DNA of 64,000 nt from Mannheimia granulomatis (GTDB lineage: Bacteria; Pseudomonadota; Gammaproteobacteria; Enterobacterales; Pasteurellaceae), in the NCBI RefSeq assembly GCF_011455695.1, contig NZ_CP015030.1, positions 930,001 through 994,000 of the forward strand, read 5' to 3'. Shown piece after piece: positions 59,173 through 64,000 of this stretch; within the stretch, counting starts at the first letter, position 1; each line of letters opens with the position of its first letter. The notes beneath the pieces were generated by a model, which worked only from the letters and a program-made list of their open reading frames with translations, had not been told where the DNA came from and ran no database searches. The position numbers and the translations under genes are program-made.

Positions 59173-59745
59173 ATGAAAATTTTACGTAAACTGACTATTT
59201 TATTACTTTCTTCAACCGCAATTCTTAACGCTAAAGCCGATTTACTTCGCATAAGTGAACAAGAAGTTAATGATTATTTAGCAACTAAGCTTGCTGAAAA
59301 AGTACCATTAAAAGATAAAGTTGGGGTCCCACAATTATTTGAATTGGATTACCACCTTCACTCTCTCTCAAGCCAGATTGGTAGAACAGAGGATAAAAAA
59401 GTGGCTATTTCCGGTGTAGTTGATGGGCTTTTAAAAGCCAGAGGGAAGAAATATGATGCCTCTATTACTTTGAATATGGATACAACTCCCTATTATGATT
59501 CACAAAAAGGTGCATTATTTCTAAAAGATATTAGACTACTTAATTGGTCTGCAACACCGTCAAGATACCAAAGCGAACTGCAAATGTTCTTACCGGTCTT
59601 AGTCGATGGTCTAAATAGCTTCCTCAGTAACAATCCAGTCTATACATTAGATGAAAGTAAAGCTCAAGAAGCAATGGTAAAAAAATTCGGTAAAGCTATC
59701 GTGGTCGAAAATGGAAGTATCAAATTAGAAACGACTATTTTTTAA
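59173..59745 (+). CDS. YceB-like (DUF1439) secreted protein
   Basis: A 190-residue protein with a signal peptide (about 1-22) and a single DUF1439/SYLF-free YceB-like domain (RISEQEVNDYLATKL at the N-terminus, PVLVDGLNSFLSNNPVYTLD near residue 137). E. coli YceB is a putative lipoprotein with a lipid-binding-like fold; here no clear lipobox cysteine is present. Function unknown. Confidence 0.75.
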   Translation: MKILRKLTILLLSSTAILNAKADLLRISEQEVNDYLATKLAEKVPLKDKVGVPQLFELDYHLHSLSSQIGRTEDKKVAISGVVDGLLKARGKKYDASITLNMDTTPYYDSQKGALFLKDIRLLNWSATPSRYQSELQMFLPVLVDGLNSFLSNNPVYTLDESKAQEAMVKKFGKAIVVENGSIKLETTIF

Positions 59746-59847
59746 ATAATTTTGTGATCTTTGTCTAATTTTCAAACTTTAGCGGTTGAGATTTTGATCG
59801 TTTTATTTACAATCCGCTTATCGTCATTCAGTTATTTGGAGATTTGT

Positions 59848-60066
59848 ATGGATATCGGTATTGTTAAATGGTTTAACAACGTAAAAGGATTTGGTTTTAT
59901 TACATCAGAAGTATGCGAAAGCGACATTTTTGCTCATTTTTCTGAAATTAAAACCGAAGGATATCGATCATTAAAAGTTGGGCAAAAAGTACAGTTTGAA
60001 TTAGTTCAAGGAGAACGTGGCGCCTCTGCCGCGAATATTCTCCCGATTGATGAAAAAGCATCATAA
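59848..60066 (+). CDS. cspD: Cold-shock-domain protein (CspD-like)
   Basis: A 72-residue nucleic-acid-binding protein from the ATG at 59848 (GGAG before it). RNP1 is KGFGFI and RNP2 is DIFAHF, where the usual residue before the second F differs slightly. It resembles CspD, which inhibits replication in stationary phase. Confidence 0.85.
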   Translation: MDIGIVKWFNNVKGFGFITSEVCESDIFAHFSEIKTEGYRSLKVGQKVQFELVQGERGASAANILPIDEKAS

Positions 60067-60121
60067 AATGCTGTATCACTGAAAAAATTATTGCTATTCT
60101 AATCGCATTTCTATTAACTGT

Positions 60122-60153
60122 TGTTCGACATAGTCTATGTCGAACACTTTTTA
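60122..60153 (+). terminator. Terminator after cspD
   Basis: TGTTCGACATA and TATGTCGAACA form an 11-bp stem with loop GTC followed by CTTTTTAT. Confidence 0.9.
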
Positions 60154-60163
60154 TATCTAAACT

Positions 60164-61075
60164 ATGTCTTTGTTCAGCCATTTTATTTTTATTAATCTTC
60201 TTTATGTTTTCGGTATCGGACTGAATATTGTTTTTCTACGTTTTTTAAGTCTACATTTTGATCCACTTAACAATAACGGCATACGTTTTTTAGCCGGTAG
60301 TTTGGTTTTATTGCTCCTTATTTTATGGCGATTTCGCTCATCACTTATCCAGCTTGCCCGTAGTCCTAAATTAATTGCTATTACTCTGTTTGTAGGATTA
60401 ATGATGTCAGCCAATATGTATTTTTGGTTGAAAGGTGTAAAAATTACCAATGCCGTAACAGCCTCCATTTTCGGGGTACTGGCTATGCCTTTTGGAGTAA
60501 TTATCGCGGCAATCTTCTTTCAAGATGAACGGCAAAAAATAAAATATAAAGCCTTTTGGTTCGGTTCATTACTTACTATTATCGGTTCACTTGGCTTTGT
60601 CTGGTATGGCAAAACACTCGCGATTGAAGAGGGATTTCTGCTTGGTTCATTCTTTCTCTTTTTATCTATCGTTATTCGAAACATCCAAAATTTAATGGTT
60701 AAATTCAGTAAAGCATTAAATGTCTTTACTTTAAGTTGTATAACCTCACTTACCACCTCTTTTTCCAGCTTGTTACTGAGCCAACAAGCGGGTAAATTTG
60801 ATGAAATCTTTACCACTCCAAGCTGGCTAATGTTCTGTTTAATCGCAGTCGGTATCTACGCCATTCTGGTTGGAATGGTATTAACTTTCCACATCATCCA
60901 GACTCAAGGATTAGTTACTTACCAAGTACTTGAGCTACTTATGCCCGTTTCAACCGCGATTATGGCTTATCTCATACTTGGCGAGCATATCTACTTGATG
61001 CAAATTGTTTTTGCATTTATTGTGATTTTAGGGGCAAGTATCGCTCTCAGATTAGTAAAATTTCAGAAAAAATAG
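60164..61075 (+). CDS. EamA/DMT-family transporter
   Basis: A 303-residue polytopic protein with two EamA repeats, about ten membrane helices, of the drug/metabolite transporter superfamily. The second repeat shows the ELLMPVSTAIMAYLILGEHI signature. The substrate cannot be read from the sequence. It ends with an uptake signal. Confidence 0.85.
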   Translation: MSLFSHFIFINLLYVFGIGLNIVFLRFLSLHFDPLNNNGIRFLAGSLVLLLLILWRFRSSLIQLARSPKLIAITLFVGLMMSANMYFWLKGVKITNAVTASIFGVLAMPFGVIIAAIFFQDERQKIKYKAFWFGSLLTIIGSLGFVWYGKTLAIEEGFLLGSFFLFLSIVIRNIQNLMVKFSKALNVFTLSCITSLTTSFSSLLLSQQAGKFDEIFTTPSWLMFCLIAVGIYAILVGMVLTFHIIQTQGLVTYQVLELLMPVSTAIMAYLILGEHIYLMQIVFAFIVILGASIALRLVKFQKK

Positions 61076-61112
61076 ACCGCTTGTAAGCTGCCATTTAATT
61101 GCCTAAAAACAC

Positions 61113-61147
61113 AAAACCTTTGAAAGCATCGACTTTCAAAGGTTTTT
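61113..61147. terminator. Bidirectional terminator between the EamA gene and the RpiR gene
   Basis: AAAACCTTTGAAA and TTTCAAAGGTTTT form a 13-bp stem around GCATCGAC with T- and A-runs, between convergent genes. Confidence 0.9.
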
Positions 61148-61169
61148 TAGAACAAATTTAGTACTTATA

Positions 61170-62039
61170 TTAGCTTTTAACACGTTGCTCTAAAATCACA
61201 TTAAGCGTTTTTTGTTTTTGCTTCAATGCAGTTTCAGGCTCCGCTTTTACCAGTAATGTATAAATTAAATCGAGCACAAAAAGTTGCGACATTTTAGTCC
61301 CGATAGAGTCACCTTGCATATGCCCTTGTCGATTGCCGTTGATGAGAACATAATTTGCCTCCTCCGTCACCGGGGAGCGTAAATTATGGGTAATAGCTAC
61401 TGTGGTCGCTTTATTTGCCCGAGAAAAACGAAGCGATTTTACAATCTCTTCCGAGTAACCGGAATGGCTAATTCCAATGACTAAGTCTCCCTCTTTTACC
61501 AACGCCGCTTGCATATACATAAAGTGATTATTAGTAACCGCATCAGTTTGTAAACCAATACGCATTAATTTGTGTTTAGCGTCTTCTGCAGTTATGCCTG
61601 ATGAGCCTACACCAAATAAAAATATACGTTTTGCTTGGCGTAATTCTTGTACAACTTTTTCCAATACATCAAAATCCAGCAAATTAATGGTCTCACCAAT
61701 AGCACTATCTAAACTTATCTTTAATTTATCTGCAATATCTCGTGCGGTATCAGTTTCTGAAACATCCGTATCCAGCAAAACGCGGTTATCTTGATTTTGA
61801 GTCGCTAATTCAATCGCTAACTCTAATTTAAAATCGGTATAACCTTTAAAACCCAAAGTACGACAAAAACGGATAAAAGTTGCCTCACCAACATCTAACT
61901 GCTTGGCAACATCCGACAATGAACATTGATTAAGTAATTCCGGCTGCGACAAAATGGCTGCTGCTATTTTCTTTTCGGTTTTAGTCAGACTATTTTGAAG
62001 CGAGCTGATCGTATTTAGAATTTTTCCTCGAGCAGACAT
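61170..62039 (-). CDS. RpiR-family (HTH plus SIS) transcriptional regulator
   Basis: A 289-residue regulator with an N-terminal RpiR HTH (about 1-77, with DVAKQLDVGEATFIRFCRTLGFKG) and a SIS sugar-phosphate-binding domain (about 120-260, IFLFGVGSSGITAEDAKHKLMRIG). It follows the YhcH-family gene by 9 bases. Regulators of this kind in Pasteurellaceae control sialic-acid (SiaR) or amino-sugar pathways; the adjacent gene supports sialic-acid or related sugar use, but the target genes are not visible here. Confidence 0.82.
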   Translation of the reverse strand: MSARGKILNTISSLQNSLTKTEKKIAAAILSQPELLNQCSLSDVAKQLDVGEATFIRFCRTLGFKGYTDFKLELAIELATQNQDNRVLLDTDVSETDTARDIADKLKISLDSAIGETINLLDFDVLEKVVQELRQAKRIFLFGVGSSGITAEDAKHKLMRIGLQTDAVTNNHFMYMQAALVKEGDLVIGISHSGYSEEIVKSLRFSRANKATTVAITHNLRSPVTEEANYVLINGNRQGHMQGDSIGTKMSQLFVLDLIYTLLVKAEPETALKQKQKTLNVILEQRVKS

Positions 62040-62048
62040 GGCTGACTC

Positions 62049-62528
<480 letters not shown>

Positions 62529-62638
62529 TTATTTATCTATCCTAAGCACTCCATAAGATCATTCATATATGAAGATATGCTCCAATAAAAGTAGAATAAT
62601 TTGTAAAGCGAAGAATCTCAATAGGGAAAATGAAAAAA

Positions 62639-62654
62639 TGCGAACTAGATCAAA
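62639..62654. promoter_or_regulatory. CRP-like site (CRP-S-type half-site)
   Basis: TGCGAACTAGATCAAA: TGCGA with a TCAAA second half and six bases between, close to TGTGATCTAGATCACA. It lies about 126 bases upstream of the YhcH-family gene. A C at the fourth-core position is typical of Sxy-dependent CRP-S sites, but the second half-site is imperfect. Confidence 0.4.
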
Positions 62655-62719
62655 TTTTTATTTGCAAACTCTTAGCAAATAATTGATAAAATCTTACCGC
62701 TTGTAGGGAAATGTACATA

Positions 62720-62746
62720 AAGGAGGCACTTTACCTCCTTATATGT
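62720..62746 (-). terminator. Hairpin after ppx/gppA
   Basis: AAGGAGG and CCTCCTT form a 7-bp stem with loop CACTTTA just after the stop of the minus-strand ppx gene. The T-run on the minus strand is short, so strength is uncertain. Confidence 0.55.
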
Positions 62747-64000
62747 TAAGAAATGGTTAAACTTAATTCTGTCAGTGATAGTATTTTTTGCTCATCCTCC
62801 AAATCGGCTAAAACTAACGGATTATGGTTTAAAAAGTGTTGATTAAATTGTAAGTGCCAGTGATTATTTTCAATAGTGAGCGTCAATTTTTCAGGTTCCA
62901 CTGTCGCCTGTCTTGAGCGATTGAGTAACACTGCCAAGCGGAATACCCGAACCAACGTTAATACATCTCGACATTGATAGCGATTAATACTGCGAATGTC
63001 GGAGCGTTTAAAATTTTTCAAATGAAAACGCATTAATACAGAGAGAAGTGTTTGTTGCTCAAAATCAAAACCTGGTAAATCTCGGTTGGAAATTAAATAG
63101 GCAGAATGACGATGTACATTGTTATGATTAACTACAATGCCGATTTCATGCAATAAACTTGCCCATTTCAACATAGAACGTAGATCTTGAACTTGGCGGC
63201 GGTTTCGCCAATTTTTTATTTGATCAAATAAAATTAAGGCCGTATGTTCAACTCGGCTGGCTTGCAGCTGATCTAAATCGAATTGCTCTACTAACGCCTG
63301 TGCTGTACATTGTCTGATATCTCCTACTTGGAAGCTTTTTTCCAACCCATACATTACCCCTTCCCGCAATGCTCCGTTTGAATAACGCAACACCTCAATT
63401 CTAAATGTATGAAATAATGCCAGTAAAATCGCAAGTCCCGGCACTAATACATCAGCTCGCTCCTCTAATAATCCCCGCATTTTAATTTCATTTAGCGATT
63501 TAAATTCCAAGCAAATATCAATCAGTTTTTGCAAACGTTGCTCGGTGATAAGACCATCTCTATAGCCATTTGCTATAAGTACTTGATGAACGGTTTTAAT
63601 CGTGCCGGAAGAGCCTAATGCGTGTTCCCAGCCTAATTCTTGATATTCCCACATCAAATCTTCAATTTTTTCCATCGCTAACTGGTAAGCACTATCAAAG
63701 CGTTCAATCGTTAACTCACCATTAGGAAAAAAACGTTTTGCAAAACTGACACAGCCCATATGGCGGCTTTCTGCCCGAATCGGGGTAAAATTATCGCCAA
63801 TAGTGATTTCTGTTGAGCCTCCGCCGATATCAACTACCAATTTACGGCCTTTTTCCGGCTGGGTATGGCTCACACCTGAATAAATTAACCTTGCTTCTTC
63901 TTGACCTGAAATAATCGAAATAGAATAGGGAAAAACCTCTTTTGCCTGATCTAAAAAGTCTTGCTTATTGATTGCTCGACGTAACGTATAGGTGCCTACA
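62746..64000 (-). CDS. ppx: Exopolyphosphatase/pppGpp phosphohydrolase (5' end outside window)
   Basis: Removes terminal phosphates of polyphosphate, or pppGpp (Ppx/GppA family). The frame stays open to the right edge, with VGTYTLRRA and GQEEARLIYSGV (ASKHA-fold parts) before the phosphate-binding segment VVDIGGGSTEITIG; an ATG at 63873 lies inside this domain and is not the true start. The C-terminal half contains an HD-like region (SLLHEIGIVVNHNNVHRHSAYLI). The gene is broken only by the window edge. Ppx and GppA cannot be separated from this part alone. Confidence 0.92.
   Translation of the reverse strand, partial: VGTYTLRRAINKQDFLDQAKEVFPYSISIISGQEEARLIYSGVSHTQPEKGRKLVVDIGGGSTEITIGDNFTPIRAESRHMGCVSFAKRFFPNGELTIERFDSAYQLAMEKIEDLMWEYQELGWEHALGSSGTIKTVHQVLIANGYRDGLITEQRLQKLIDICLEFKSLNEIKMRGLLEERADVLVPGLAILLALFHTFRIEVLRYSNGALREGVMYGLEKSFQVGDIRQCTAQALVEQFDLDQLQASRVEHTALILFDQIKNWRNRRQVQDLRSMLKWASLLHEIGIVVNHNNVHRHSAYLISNRDLPGFDFEQQTLLSVLMRFHLKNFKRSDIRSINRYQCRDVLTLVRVFRLAVLLNRSRQATVEPEKLTLTIENNHWHLQFNQHFLNHNPLVLADLEDEQKILSLTELSLTIS

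Overview
The window is chromosomal DNA of a Pasteurellaceae bacterium. It is AT-rich, its gene content and gene families are those of Haemophilus/Actinobacillus/Mannheimia relatives, and it carries many copies of the DNA-uptake core ACAAGCGGT followed by a T/A-rich stretch with TTTGCAAA. That uptake-signal variant belongs to the Actinobacillus pleuropneumoniae/Mannheimia/Bibersteinia/H. ducreyi side of the family rather than to H. influenzae (AAGTGCGGT). The species cannot be fixed from the sequence alone. Both ends cut genes: a DNA methyltransferase at the left and an exopolyphosphatase at the right.

Left end (1-10200): a phase-variable methyltransferase with a heptanucleotide repeat tract that is currently in frame. 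Then comes an anaerobic respiration and molybdenum-cofactor block: torZ and torY (a TMAO/S-oxide reductase and its pentaheme cytochrome), an unusual one-component regulator that fuses a LuxR-type DNA-binding domain to a cytoplasmic solute-binding-protein domain, and the divergent moaA-moaC-moaD-moaE cluster. Two related structured RNA leaders, one before moaA and one between torY and torZ, look like paired molybdenum-cofactor riboswitches. An FNR-like box lies between the regulator and moaA.

Housekeeping core (10200-26000): ybeY, tmcA, aspC, folC-accD, mazG, cpxR-cpxA followed by a macB-type ABC exporter, a NIF3-family gene, and nrdA-nrdB preceded by two NrdR-like boxes.

Middle (26000-45900): uvrB, which has a clearly higher GC content than its neighbours; an efeO-efeB iron operon that ends in a short protein where a permease is expected; rnm, a glycosylase-like gene and sbcB; asnS; epmB with efp nearby; a CPBP protease-like membrane protein; glnS; gdhA; bamE; yejK; ridA; pgeF. 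Two minus-strand intergenic stretches with promoter-like and terminator-like elements are small-RNA candidates.

Small accessory patch (45900-47450): a tRNA-Ile2 gene (CAT anticodon), a decayed phage-type integrase directly downstream, and a MazEF-like toxin-antitoxin pair. This looks like the scar of an integrated element.

Right end (47500-64000): hpt, pmbA, yjgA/darP, small membrane proteins, a UbiX-family gene, a YhbP-like gene, and a siderophore unit (AraC-type regulator, TonB-dependent receptor, Fes-like esterase) with a Fur-box-like sequence. These are followed by tgt with hemerythrin-like and TusA-like genes, a tiny lipoprotein, a YceB-like protein, a cold-shock protein, an EamA transporter, an RpiR regulator paired with a YhcH-family gene, and ppx/gppA. 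No CRISPR array, rRNA or intact transposase was seen.
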